5,416 nucleotides of DNA from Glo-17 sp964549735 (lineage in GTDB: Bacteria > Krumholzibacteriota > Krumholzibacteriia > LZORAL124-64-63). How positions within the stretch are numbered: position 1 is the stretch's first letter; every line of letters starts with the position of its first letter. The stretch covers positions 1-5,416 of the forward strand of contig CAZJWO010000162.1 in NCBI GenBank assembly GCA_964549735.1, in the 5' to 3' direction. This document shows, piece by piece, positions 1 to 5,149 of this stretch. A program made the translations under genes and the position numbers. The notes under the pieces are model-generated. The model was not told where the DNA came from. It made no database searches and was given only the letters and a program-made list of their open reading frames with translations.

Positions 1-45
1 ACACCCTATCCTACACTCTTTCCCTACACGACGCTCTTCCGATCT
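1..45 (+). other. Illumina dual-index P5 adapter left on the contig end
   Basis: This stretch is synthetic. Positions 13-45 match the 33-nt TruSeq read-1 adapter exactly, beginning ACACTCTTTCCC and ending CTTCCGATCT. Positions 1-4 are ACAC, the end of the P5 flow-cell part, and the eight bases between (5-12, CCTATCCT) sit where the i5 index belongs. They match the index I know as D503. Biological sequence therefore starts at 46. The next gene is cut here by the assembly and not by a biological event. Confidence 0.97.
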
Positions 46-159
46 CGGAACAGCATCGGGATCGAGCTGGATCCGACCTACTTCGAGATGGGCTTGGACC
101 GGCTGAAGAAGGAAACGGGGAGCCTCTTCTCCACAGCTACTATCGAGGCGGAAAAATGA
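46..159 (+). CDS. DNA methyltransferase, C-terminal fragment (modification partner of the endonuclease)
   Basis: Only the last 37 codons are present; the rest lies beyond the contig end. The visible part begins R-N-S-I-G-I-E-L-D-P and continues with a short amphipathic helix (about residues 12-22) ending in RLKKE. A tail with IGIELDPxYxxxxxxRL is typical of N4/N6 amino-methyltransferases of the alpha or beta order. In these, the S-adenosylmethionine-binding motif I lies near the C-terminus and the acidic residue of motif II follows it. The stop TGA (157-159) overlaps the ATG of the endonuclease gene in ATGA, so the two are probably translated in a coupled way, methylase first, as suits a restriction-modification pair. 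By context it should methylate CTCGAG to protect the host. The catalytic motif and target-recognition region are not in the window, so specificity is inferred only from the neighbour. Confidence 0.85.
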   Translation, partial: RNSIGIELDPTYFEMGLDRLKKETGSLFSTATIEAEK

Positions 160-887
160 AGGAGCTAGGGCCCCTGGTCGGCAACGCGGTCCAATTCTTC
201 TGGCGGACTCGGACGAAGCAGGCGACCTACCAAGGCGGGGCGTCGGGCATCAAAGACGCCGGTCTGCGGACTGAGGCGACCGGCGGCGCCCAGCTCGACG
301 GCTTCGCCAAGCTCGTCGAGAATCTCCTCCTCGATGCCGGCATCAAGTTCAACGAGATCCACAACGGCCGGAAGGGCGTCGAGATCCCCGGCTGGTTCCG
401 CCCCGAGAAGAAGTGGGACCTCCTCGTGGTCTCGGACGGCCAGTTGATCGCGGCCGTAGAGTTCAAGGCGCATATCGGCCCCTCGTTCGGCAACAACTAC
501 AACAACAGGACCGAGGAGGCGCTGGGCAACGCGACCGACGTGCTGGCTGCCTATCGGGAGGGTGCCTTCAAGCCTTCGGCTCGCCCTTGGCTTGGATACC
601 TGATGCTGGTCGAGGATGCGCCCAAGTCGCGGGCTCCGGTCAAGGTCTCCGAGCCTCACTTCGCCGTCTTCGACGAGTTCCGCAACGCCTCCTATATCCG
701 GCGCTACGAGATCGGCCTGACGAAGCTCCTACGTGATCAGCTCTACGATGGCGTTTGCCTCCTTACCTCTCCCCGAGACGCTGGGCTAGAGGGCGAGTAC
801 GCGGAGCCGTGCGAGGAGCTGAGCTTCAAGAAGTTCGCCGCGGGGATCGTTGGGCGCGCGAAGGCCCACGTGGAGGGTGCCAGTTGA
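156..887 (+). CDS. Type II restriction endonuclease, PaeR7I/XhoI family (predicted target CTCGAG)
   Basis: This 243-residue protein is close to the length I recall for PaeR7I (about 246) and collinear with it from the N-terminal FWRTR (15-19) to the end. Recognisable blocks are TGGAQLDGF (42-50), RPEKKWDL (82-89), EFKAHIGPSFGNN (102-114), NRTEEAL (117-123), YREGAFKPS and RPWLGYLML. Asp88, Glu102 and Lys104 fit a PD-(D/E)xK nuclease centre (D, 13 residues, ExK). Known family members cut the palindrome CTCGAG in unmodified DNA, so this enzyme should destroy incoming phage or plasmid DNA. The ATG at 156 overlaps the methylase stop by 4 bases, with GAGG at 145-148 as ribosome binding site. The stop overlaps the next start. 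No active-site loss or frameshift is seen, so it is probably functional. I find no CTCGAG in the window by eye, but in 5.4 kb that is weak evidence. Confidence 0.95.
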   Translation: MKELGPLVGNAVQFFWRTRTKQATYQGGASGIKDAGLRTEATGGAQLDGFAKLVENLLLDAGIKFNEIHNGRKGVEIPGWFRPEKKWDLLVVSDGQLIAAVEFKAHIGPSFGNNYNNRTEEALGNATDVLAAYREGAFKPSARPWLGYLMLVEDAPKSRAPVKVSEPHFAVFDEFRNASYIRRYEIGLTKLLRDQLYDGVCLLTSPRDAGLEGEYAEPCEELSFKKFAAGIVGRAKAHVEGAS

Positions 888-1447
888 CCGATGAGTCTCC
901 CCTCTTTCGAGGTGCTCCCGACTGGTACTACAACGCCTGTGTGAATCAAGGGCTCGCTCCCCGCTGGGCCTACACGGAGGGCTACCACCGGGCGGTCGAG
1001 ATTCTTGCGCAGCACCTCGCCGACGAGCGCCGGGACCTGGACGTCCTGGTCTACCCGCTGATCTACCTCGCCCGCCACGGCATCGAGCTGCGCCTCAAAG
1101 AGGTGATCCGTTTCGCGGCCCTGGTTCGGGGCGAGAACGCAACGGCCGAGTTCAAGCACAGCCTCGGCGCCCTCTGGCAGGATGCCCGCGTGCAGGTTGT
1201 CGAGCTGTTCCCGGATGACGACCCTGCCCAGCTGGCCCCGGTGGGCGCCTTCGTCAACGAGCTGTCTCGGGTCGATAAAGCATCGACCGCCTTCCGATAT
1301 CCGACGGACCGGAACGGCGAGCCGTCGCTTGATACGACCATCCGCCTGATCAATATCCGCGTCTTCGTCGAGCAGTACGAGGAGGCGGCGAAGCTCCTGG
1401 ACGGGATCCAGATGGCTCTCGGCGAGATGCTTGAGGACGACTACTGA
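884..1447 (+). CDS. Unrecognised 187-residue helical protein of a restriction-linked operon
   Basis: I do not recognise this as a named protein. TTG at 884 is chosen as start: it overlaps the endonuclease stop (TTGA, 884-887) and has GGAGG at 872-876, seven bases away. The frame stays open further upstream only inside the endonuclease gene. The product reads as soluble and mostly helical. It has WAYTEGYHRAVEIL (28-41), then a hydrophobic core helix with YPLIYLARHGIELRLKEVI (57-75), then HSLGALW (92-98), and near the C-terminus a helix VEQYEEAAKLLDGI. The combination PLxxLxRHxIELxLK followed by HxLxxLW is a pattern I associate with uncharacterised HEPN-like proteins near defence genes. That is recollection, not a search result. 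There is no signal peptide, membrane span or cysteine cluster. The stop TGA (1445-1447) shares one base with the next ATG, so dosage is probably tied to the next protein. A two-protein complex with it is inference. Confidence 0.85.
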   Translation: MTDESPLFRGAPDWYYNACVNQGLAPRWAYTEGYHRAVEILAQHLADERRDLDVLVYPLIYLARHGIELRLKEVIRFAALVRGENATAEFKHSLGALWQDARVQVVELFPDDDPAQLAPVGAFVNELSRVDKASTAFRYPTDRNGEPSLDTTIRLINIRVFVEQYEEAAKLLDGIQMALGEMLEDDY

Positions 1448-1980
1448 TGCCCTGGACCTTCTCCCGCTTCGAGCCCGAGCACCTCGACCTGATCGAGGCC
1501 TACCTCGGCGCGGTTGGTCGCGCCCTCTGCCTTGCAAGCCACTTCGAGGAGCAATGCAATCACATTCTGCGGGTGATTCGCATCACTGACGCGGCGCGAG
1601 ATGGGAAGTCCTTCGACGAAATCCGAGAGGTAGCGCTCGGATTCAGGCGAAAGCTCCTTGCAGCGACCATCGACGATATCGGGAAGGCGGAGGATTTCGA
1701 CGACGAGGACATTCAGACCCTCGTCTGGGCCCGAGTGTCCCGGAACTACATCGCCCACGAGGCCGCCACGCTGGGCCCTCTCGACTACGTGCGCGAGGAG
1801 GATATCCGCGCGAAGTGTGAGGAGCTGCTCCCACACGTGCGGAACGTCATCGCGGGCGAGGACCTAGTCTCATCCTGGGCCTACGAGATCCAGGAGAAGG
1901 AGCCGGCCCCCTCGGGATTTCGTGCGACCTACCCTGCGAGGATGGTTGGGTGGGTGTTCGGCCCGCTCTACCCCGATTGA
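1447..1980 (+). CDS. Putative HEPN-like protein with RNxxxH motif, last gene of the restriction operon
   Basis: This 177-residue protein starts at ATG 1447, directly on the previous stop (TGATG). Residues 11-45 and 55-75 look like long helices. Residues 91-105 hold W-A-R-x-S-R-N-Y-I-A-H-E, where Arg99, Asn100 and His104 form the R-N-x3-H signature of HEPN domains. In active members that motif is the metal-independent ribonuclease centre of many toxins and abortive-infection proteins. The C-terminal 40 residues (about 138-177) are richer in aromatic residues and prolines (SSWAYEI, YPARMVGWVFGPLYP) and I cannot assign them. Overall helical content and motif position suit a single HEPN domain, but the family call rests on one short motif. 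No MNT nucleotidyltransferase antitoxin is visible. As a partner of a restriction system it might act like PrrC, an RNA-cutting back-up held silent by its neighbours; that is inference. It could also be a non-catalytic HEPN scaffold. Confidence 0.8.
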   Translation: MPWTFSRFEPEHLDLIEAYLGAVGRALCLASHFEEQCNHILRVIRITDAARDGKSFDEIREVALGFRRKLLAATIDDIGKAEDFDDEDIQTLVWARVSRNYIAHEAATLGPLDYVREEDIRAKCEELLPHVRNVIAGEDLVSSWAYEIQEKEPAPSGFRATYPARMVGWVFGPLYPD

Positions 1981-2006
1981 AGCCCTACCACGCCCTGTGG
2001 TATAAT
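1977..2006 (+). promoter_or_regulatory. Candidate sigma-70-like promoter pointing out of the island
   Basis: TTGAAG at 1977-1982 (four of six bases match the -35 consensus) is followed after 18 bases by a perfect TATAAT at 2001-2006. The -35 overlaps the end of the HEPN-like gene. It reads rightward across the direct repeats and into the antisense of tRNA-Pro, where no + strand gene follows. If the left part is an integrated element, this promoter would read across the joined ends after circularisation. Such A+T-rich boxes stand out in this GC-rich sequence, but activity is unproven. Confidence 0.5.
1986..2002. repeat. Perfect palindrome (6-bp arms, 5-bp loop) overlapping a -10 box
   Basis: TACCAC (1986-1991) and GTGGTA (1997-2002) are exact reverse complements around GCCCT. 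The right arm covers the first two bases of the TATAAT at 2001-2006, and the whole repeat sits in the -35/-10 spacer. This is a typical place for an operator. It lacks a T-run on either side, so it is a poor intrinsic terminator for the operon that ends at 1980. Confidence 0.5.
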
Positions 2007-2008
2007 TA

Positions 2009-2029
2009 GAGCACCCCAGGAGCACCCCA
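2009..2029. repeat. Two 10-bp direct repeats with 11-bp period beside the tRNA
   Basis: GAGCACCCCA occurs at 2009-2018 and again at 2020-2029, separated by a single G. The copies lie on the same face of the helix about one turn apart, 36 bp from the 3' end of tRNA-Pro(CGG). Short tandem repeats at this spot resemble binding sites for an integrase arm domain or an excisionase in tRNA-integrated elements. That role is inferred from position only. Confidence 0.65.
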
Positions 2030-2064
2030 TTCGGCCATCAAACTGCGATTTTGCTGGGGAATTG

Positions 2065-2110
2065 TGGTCGGGGCGGGGAGATTTGAACTCCCGACCTCCT
2101 GCTCCCGAAG
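2065..2110. other. Candidate island attachment site in the tRNA-Pro(CGG) 3' half
   Basis: Integrases commonly use the T arm and 3' end of a tRNA as target, and the inserted element restores the tRNA. Here a convergent, unrelated defence operon with repeats abuts the 3' end of an intact tRNA gene, and native downstream signals are missing. The site is inferred from this layout. The other attachment copy and an integrase would lie to the left, outside the window, so the exact core cannot be defined. Confidence 0.35.
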
Positions 2111-2142
2111 CAGGCGCGCTAACCGGGCTGCGCTACGCCCCG
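2065..2142 (-). tRNA. tRNA-Pro, anticodon CGG
   Basis: Read on the minus strand this folds as a complete cloverleaf. The acceptor arm CGGGGCG (2142-2136) pairs with CGCCCCG (2075-2069), followed by discriminator A and an encoded CCA (2067-2065). The anticodon stem is CCTGC/GCAGG with loop TTCGGGA, giving anticodon CGG at 2107-2105. The T arm is GGGAG-TTCAAAT-CTCCC. It decodes CCG. All stems are intact, so it is probably functional. No terminator is visible just past its 3' end; a foreign-looking segment begins there instead. It is the last gene on the minus strand before the oppositely oriented restriction operon. Confidence 0.97.
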
Positions 2143-2157
2143 ACCAGAGGACGGCCA

Positions 2158-2186
2158 AAGGTAATCAGCCGCAGCGCGGGCGTCAA
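2158..2186 (-). promoter_or_regulatory. Candidate promoter of tRNA-Pro(CGG)
   Basis: On the minus strand TTGACG (2186-2181, five of six bases of the -35 consensus) is followed after exactly 17 bases by TACCTT (2163-2158, three of six of the -10). This would start transcription about 8 bases before the tRNA 5' end at 2142. It lies in the 81-bp gap after the membrane-protein gene, which shows no clear terminator, so the tRNA may also be read from the upstream operon. Confidence 0.4.
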
Positions 2187-2223
2187 TGCCGCAGGTGTAC
2201 TGATTTCGCTCGACGGCGCCGGG

Positions 2224-2718
2224 TCAGTCGAACAGGGCGAAAACGCCGAGCGACGCCAGGGTCACGACCGCGCCCGCGATCAGAATGCCCAGACCGATGC
2301 ACGGCAGCGCGTCGCGAATCGGCAGGCGCAGCAGGTAGGCAGCGACCGTGCCGGTCCAGGCGCCGGTCATCGGGGCCGGCACCGCGACGAAAAGGACCAG
2401 CCCGAGACGCCCGTAACGCCGGATCAGCCCGGTCCGGCGCTCGGTGCGGGCGAACAGCCAGACGAAGAACCGGTCGCACGGCCGCCAGCGGCGCAGCATC
2501 CTCTCGGCCGGACCCAGGAGCTTCAGGATCGGCAGGACGGGCAACGCGTTGCCGAGCGCGGCGAAGAGGTAGACCGCCAGCCAACGCTCCGAACCCAGGA
2601 GGTAGTGCCCGAGGGGGATACCGCCCCGCAGCTCGATGATCGGCAGCATCGAGCAGACGACGATAGCCAGCGGCGGCGGCAACGAACTGGCCGCCCACTC
2701 CTGTACCGCCTCACGCAC
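2224..2718 (-). CDS. Small multi-drug export family (COG2426-like) membrane protein
   Basis: This 164-residue inner-membrane protein starts at GTG 2718 with GGAGG at 2732-2728, nine bases upstream. The frame is open further upstream, but only as arginine- and cysteine-rich shadow of pcm. Hydrophobic segments lie at about 13-30, 46-69, 103-130 and 137-163. The block MLPIIELRGGIPLG (24-37) is the hallmark I know from the putative small multi-drug export family, followed by the LGNALPVLPIL segment (55-65). The PAPMTGAWTG block (114-123) is also characteristic and places small residues and prolines in a likely re-entrant segment. Length agrees with the family (about 150-180). A drug-export role was proposed long ago but the true substrate is unknown. 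The gene overlaps the end of pcm by 8 bases and is the last protein gene of the surE operon. Confidence 0.9.
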   Translation of the reverse strand: MREAVQEWAASSLPPPLAIVVCSMLPIIELRGGIPLGHYLLGSERWLAVYLFAALGNALPVLPILKLLGPAERMLRRWRPCDRFFVWLFARTERRTGLIRRYGRLGLVLFVAVPAPMTGAWTGTVAAYLLRLPIRDALPCIGLGILIAGAVVTLASLGVFALFD

Positions 2719-3364
2719 CTTGCGCGGCCTCCAGTCCCGGCAGCAGCGGCACGAACTGGCAGGCCACCGAGCGTTCGACCGTGAGATCCTCACCGCACGA
2801 TCGGTAACGATAGAGCACCTGCTGGCCGTCATGGACGATCGGCACGAGGAGCAGGCCGCCCGGCAGCAACTGGCTGGCCATGGCCTCCGGCAAGCCGGGC
2901 GCGCAGGCGGTCACGATGATCGCGTGCCATGGGCCCTGCGCGGCGAGGCCGAAGCTGGCGTCGCCGGGCAAGACCGTGACATTCCCGCAACCCAGCGCCT
3001 GCAATTCCGCTTCGGCGCGCAGCGCCAGCGGGACGATCCTTTCGACGCTGACGACCTCGGCACAGAGCCGTCCGAGCACGGCCGCCTGGTAACCGCTGCC
3101 CGTGCCGACCTCCAGGACCCGTTCGCGACCCCGGAGTTCGAGCAGGGCGGTCATCAGTCCGACGGTGAATGGTTTGCTGATCGTCTGCCCGAAGCCGATG
3201 GGCAATGCGCACGGCTCGTACGCCCGGTGCCGGAGCACGCGGGGCACGAAGCGGTGCCTCGGCACCTCGGCCATGGCGCGCAGGACTGCGGCATCGGTGA
3301 TGCCGGGCCGGCGGACCTGTTCGTCCACCATGCGCCGGCGCGCGACGGCGTAATCGCGGTTCAT
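2711..3364 (-). CDS. pcm: Protein-L-isoaspartate O-methyltransferase
   Basis: This 217-residue cytoplasmic enzyme transfers a methyl group from S-adenosylmethionine to isoaspartyl residues in aged proteins, starting their repair. The N-terminal MVDEQV.RPGI (12-22) and VPRHRFVP (34-41) match the family. GFGQTISKP (57-65) contains the substrate-binding Ser63, and VLEVGTGSGYQAA (83-95) is the S-adenosylmethionine-binding motif I. LLPGGLLLVPI near the C-terminus is the usual post-motif strand. Length fits the normal 205-225. The ATG at 3364 overlaps the surE stop in ATGA, which fixes the start; the frame is open upstream but reads as low-complexity shadow of surE. surE-pcm is a widely conserved pair in Proteobacteria and is linked to stationary-phase and stress survival. 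Confidence 0.97.
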   Translation of the reverse strand: MNRDYAVARRRMVDEQVRRPGITDAAVLRAMAEVPRHRFVPRVLRHRAYEPCALPIGFGQTISKPFTVGLMTALLELRGRERVLEVGTGSGYQAAVLGRLCAEVVSVERIVPLALRAEAELQALGCGNVTVLPGDASFGLAAQGPWHAIIVTACAPGLPEAMASQLLPGGLLLVPIVHDGQQVLYRYRSCGEDLTVERSVACQFVPLLPGLEAAQGA

Positions 3365-4272
3365 GAGTGCAGGCGGCCGCGGGACTCTGGCCGCAGGGCG
3401 GGGTCCGCATCGCCGCCACGGGTCGGCCCGTCCATCGTCAGACCGAGGGCGTCGTCCCGCCGCATGACGAAACGATCCCCATCCTGGGCGAAGACGGCCA
3501 GGCCCGGCAATTCTGCGCGCAGTTCGCGACCGAAACGCCGCCACGCCTCGTGGTCGGTCAGATCGATCTTCAAAGGAGTCAGGCTGACGTAGCCATCGCG
3601 TACGGCGACGTAATCGCTGTCATCGTTCTCGACCCAGGCCGGCCCCTTGCCGGCGATCCAGACCAGCGGTCGGCCGCGCGGGTCAGTCATGTCGTTGATG
3701 ACATCGTGGTAGGTGCGCGATCCCTGTCGCGTGACCCGCAAACCCTTGAGCGCCGACTCCGGTCCGTTCGGTACGTTGATGTTCCACATCGTGCCGGTCG
3801 GAAGCGGGCGCGCGATCAATTCCGGCAGCATCCGGCGGACGAAAGCGGCGGCCGCGCCGAAATCGGTCGGGCGCCAATCGGCCAGGCTGATCGCGGCCGC
3901 GGGCAGGCCCTGCACACAGCCTTCCATGGCGGCGGCGACGGTGCCGGAGTAGTGCACGTCTTCGCCCAGGTTTGGGCCGTGGTTGATCCCGGCGAGCACG
4001 AAGTCCGGTAGATCGTCCCGCAGGATCTTGCCGAGCGCGACCATGACCGTGTCCGTGGGCGTGCCACTGACCGCCCAGCGCCCGGTGCCGCAGGCGCGTA
4101 CGCGCAGCGGGCGGTTGAGCGTCATGCAGCGGCTCGTTGCGCTCTGCTGGGTGGCCGGCGCCACGGTCGTCACGCGGAAGCCGGGCAGACCGGCGAGCGC
4201 CTCCTCCAGCGCGCGCAGGCCGAAGGCGTCGATGCCGTCGTCGTTGGAGATCAGGACATGAGTGCTTGCCAT
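3361..4272 (-). CDS. surE: 5'/3'-nucleotidase SurE
   Basis: SurE is a metal-dependent phosphatase that removes phosphate from nucleoside monophosphates, and in some species from short polyphosphate. The signature is complete: NDDGI (10-14) with metal ligands Asp11 and Asp12, APATQQSATS (38-47) with metal ligand Ser44, SGTPTDTV (69-76), and AGINHGPNLG (94-103) with Asn97. YSGTVAAAMEG (108-118) follows. At 303 residues it is longer than the usual 245-265. The extra length is a tail after about residue 255 that ends in an arginine- and glycine-rich stretch without recognisable domain. The start ATG at 4272 lies one base after the stop of the TPR gene, with a GGAGAGGA-type ribosome site about 12 bases upstream. 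The stop is shared with the pcm start. Confidence 0.97.
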   Translation of the reverse strand: MASTHVLISNDDGIDAFGLRALEEALAGLPGFRVTTVAPATQQSATSRCMTLNRPLRVRACGTGRWAVSGTPTDTVMVALGKILRDDLPDFVLAGINHGPNLGEDVHYSGTVAAAMEGCVQGLPAAAISLADWRPTDFGAAAAFVRRMLPELIARPLPTGTMWNINVPNGPESALKGLRVTRQGSRTYHDVINDMTDPRGRPLVWIAGKGPAWVENDDSDYVAVRDGYVSLTPLKIDLTDHEAWRRFGRELRAELPGLAVFAQDGDRFVMRRDDALGLTMDGPTRGGDADPALRPESRGRLHS

Positions 4273-4273
4273 G

Positions 4274-5017
4274 TTACGGCGTCCTCTCCGGAGCGTGCCG
4301 CTGCCGGGCTTCGTCCAGGCGGTCCATGAACTCGGGTTGATCGGGGAACCTCTCGGTCGCTTGTGCGAAAAGCGCGATCGCGGCGGGCAGATCGTTGCCC
4401 TCGTTCAACAGCCAGAAGCCGAGCGTCTGCCAGCCCAGCGGCTGCTGGGGTTCGCATGCGATCTGCTCGCGCCAGTGTCGCACGGCCGCCTCGGGTCGGC
4501 CCACGCTGTAGGCCAGCGTGCCGCGGTGCAGGTGCCAACACGGATGGTCCTGCGGTCCGGTTGCCAGGAGCAGCGCGTGCGCCCGGCCGGTCTCGCCGTC
4601 GAGCAGTCGCAGGGCCGCCTCTTCGACCTGGAAATACCGGGCTGATCCCATCGCGCCGGCCGCGGCGAGCAGCCGGAACGCCGCTCCGGGCTGGCCATCG
4701 GCGTGCAAACGCATCGCTCCGCTGGCGATCACCTCGCGCTGCCAACCGAAGAGATCCAGGAAGACCTGGACGGCGCGTTCGGTGCGCGTCTCGAATTCCA
4801 GCGACTGGAGCATGCGGGCCGCGGCGGCAGGTTTCAGATCGGCGATGACCGGACCGTCGATCAAGGGCAGGCATTCGGCGCAGACGACCCCGGGCACCGC
4901 GGGCAGGATGCCGCCGCCGGCGCTGACCGCGCCGGCCTGCTCGGTCGTCTCCACGTGGCGTTCGCAACTGCAGCAGGCCAGAGGTCCTGGCCGCCATTGC
5001 CGTTTCCCAGAGGCCAT
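4274..5017 (-). CDS. Zinc-ribbon plus TPR-repeat protein upstream of surE
   Basis: This 247-residue protein has no name I recognise. The N-terminal part has two cysteine pairs, CCSC (15-18) and CAEC (46-49), about 30 residues apart, consistent with a zinc ribbon. Residues 65-150 are helical and alanine-rich. Two TPR-like helix pairs follow at about 159-190 (W-HLHRGTLAYSVGRPEAAVRHW) and 193-225 (GWQTLGFWLLNEGNDLPAAIALFAQA), ending with RFPDQPEF. Such repeats usually bind protein partners. No signal peptide or membrane span is seen, so it is probably cytoplasmic. The ATG at 5017 has GGGAG seven bases upstream (5029-5025); a longer frame would run into the terminator and tRNA and is rejected. 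The TAA stop is one base before the surE ATG, so it heads the operon, perhaps as a partner of SurE or Pcm, which is inference. Confidence 0.85.
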   Translation of the reverse strand: MASGKRQWRPGPLACCSCERHVETTEQAGAVSAGGGILPAVPGVVCAECLPLIDGPVIADLKPAAAARMLQSLEFETRTERAVQVFLDLFGWQREVIASGAMRLHADGQPGAAFRLLAAAGAMGSARYFQVEEAALRLLDGETGRAHALLLATGPQDHPCWHLHRGTLAYSVGRPEAAVRHWREQIACEPQQPLGWQTLGFWLLNEGNDLPAAIALFAQATERFPDQPEFMDRLDEARQRHAPERTP

Positions 5018-5101
5018 GGCGAGACTCCCGGCTAACGTGCGCCGAAGACCGACACGGAGCCGGCCGCGGCGTCGGGCGCGGCGTGCGCCCCGCGACGAAA
5101 C

Positions 5102-5131
5102 AAAAAAAGAGCCGGCCGCGGGAGCCGCCTC
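5102..5131 (-). terminator. Intrinsic terminator behind tRNA-Pro(GGG)
   Basis: Read on the minus strand, GAGGCGGC (5131-5124) and GCCGGCTC (5116-5109) form an 8-bp GC-rich stem with one mismatch and a 7-base loop. Seven T (5108-5102) follow directly. It sits 19 bp past the tRNA 3' end, the right place to end the tRNA transcript and separate it from the TPR-surE-pcm operon. Confidence 0.85.
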
Positions 5132-5149
5132 TCGTTCAGCGGTGCCAGC

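Noticed and set aside
743..1537. Long minus-strand open frame of 264 codons opposite the cassette
   Set aside because: It is arginine-rich shadow sequence antisense to three genes with clear start-stop coupling; GC-rich DNA commonly leaves such frames open.
1986..2002. Palindrome as intrinsic terminator of the restriction operon
   Set aside because: The stem is only 6 bp and no T-run follows on either strand; an operator reading fits its overlap with the -10 box better.
2062..2784. Plus-strand open frames of 240 and 191 codons starting at 2062 and 2064
   Set aside because: They begin inside or at the edge of the antisense of tRNA-Pro(CGG) and run opposite the membrane-protein gene; composition is Arg/Gln/Pro-rich without domains.
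3365..3544. Extended N-terminus for pcm
   Set aside because: The extra residues are low-complexity shadow of surE, while ATG 3364 overlaps the surE stop and matches the family start.
2636..3592. Plus-strand open frame of 318 codons
   Set aside because: It is antisense to pcm and the surE end, which have full catalytic motifs; the frame has none.
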